Origin: Lysobacterales bacterium
GTDB lineage: Bacteria > Pseudomonadota > Gammaproteobacteria > Xanthomonadales > Xanthomonadaceae
Length of the DNA stretch: 64,000 bases
Assembly (NCBI GenBank): GCA_014946745.1
Contig: JADCRD010000003.1
Location: forward strand, 682,001 to 746,000
Direction: 5' to 3'
Shown: positions 63,975-64,000 of the stretch, in pieces
How the letters are laid out: each line of letters begins with the position of its first letter
Position numbering within the stretch: position 1 is the first letter of the stretch
Notes under the pieces: generated by a model
The model's database searches: none
Told to the model about the DNA's origin: nothing
The model's input: only the letters and a program-made list of their open reading frames with translations
Translations under genes and position numbers: made by a program

Positions 63975-64000
63975 GGCGAACCACCGCGCGAGGTCGAGCG

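Larger units (their letters stand above)
43776..64000. mobile_element. Tn7-like transposon/genomic island inserted in comM (right boundary outside window)
   Basis: The element begins at 43776 with TGT, as Tn7-type ends do, exactly where comM homology stops. It carries tnsA-tnsB-tnsC-tniQ in one orientation, a fifth zinc-ribbon/recombinase-like gene and a TnsE-like gene, then cargo to at least 64000. The missing comM 5' part and the distal end are not in the window. The gene order tnsA-like, tnsB-like, tnsC-like, tniQ-like plus a fifth gene in comM matches the Tn6022 style (tniC-A-B-D-E). Cargo seen: integrase-like remnant protein, H-NS-like protein, nucleases, membrane and secreted proteins, a DNA methyltransferase cluster, decayed IS elements. 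Confidence 0.9.

Overview
The window is high-GC bacterial chromosomal DNA, most likely from a gammaproteobacterium of the Lysobacterales (Xanthomonadales). Pointers to this are the metX-metB pair under a SAM-I riboswitch, the ftsE-ftsX-rpoH order, a Rho factor with a long N-terminal extension, type II secretion genes, a Lrp/phhA divergent pair and the GGGATT-type intergenic heptamers. The placement is inferred from gene content and order only.

Left part, 1-43775, is ordinary chromosome. It holds fabA (cut by the window edge), a TonB-dependent receptor, riboswitch-controlled methionine genes (metX, metB), a secreted DUF11-repeat protein, and a chemotaxis block on the minus strand (poly-HAMP receptor, cheR, cheD, cheB, small receptor). 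Next come a TonB C-terminal-domain protein, an Lrp-type regulator divergent from phhA, a secreted c-type haem protein with a CRP/Clp-type site, rho, a small membrane protein, trxA, rhlB and gspC-D-E. These are followed by a thiolase, a fasciclin protein, a GNAT, a methyltransferase, gspF with ftsE-ftsX, a two-receiver response regulator, ung, rpoH preceded by a near-perfect CIRCE operator, queD, a phasin, a CPA1 cation/proton antiporter and a DUF2141 protein. The intergenic region 7761-8545 carries a fragment copied from metB and a 55-bp-period repeat array.

At 43775/43776 the comM gene (Mg-chelatase-like AAA helicase) is broken by a Tn7-like transposon whose tns-proximal end starts with TGT. 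The transposition genes follow as tnsA, tnsB (DDE), tnsC (AAA+) and tniQ with ATGA-type or short overlaps, then a zinc-ribbon protein with a tyrosine-recombinase-like core-binding region. A convergent 541-residue gene resembles TnsE. The rest of comM and the other transposon end are not in the window, so the island runs past position 64000.

Island cargo in the window: an integrase-fold protein that lost its catalytic residues, a truncated H-NS-like protein, a secreted endonuclease I family nuclease, a HAD protein, a lower-GC secreted protein and a lower-GC membrane protein of GT-C type, a decayed IS3 element, and a likely defence cluster. The cluster is a MutL/MORC-type GHKL ATPase fused to a PD-(D/E)xK-like nuclease domain, a C5-cytosine DNA methyltransferase, and a divergent XRE regulator with matching dyads at its promoter and inside its gene. 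A decayed IS66 transposase closes the window.

No rRNA, tRNA or CRISPR array was recognised.
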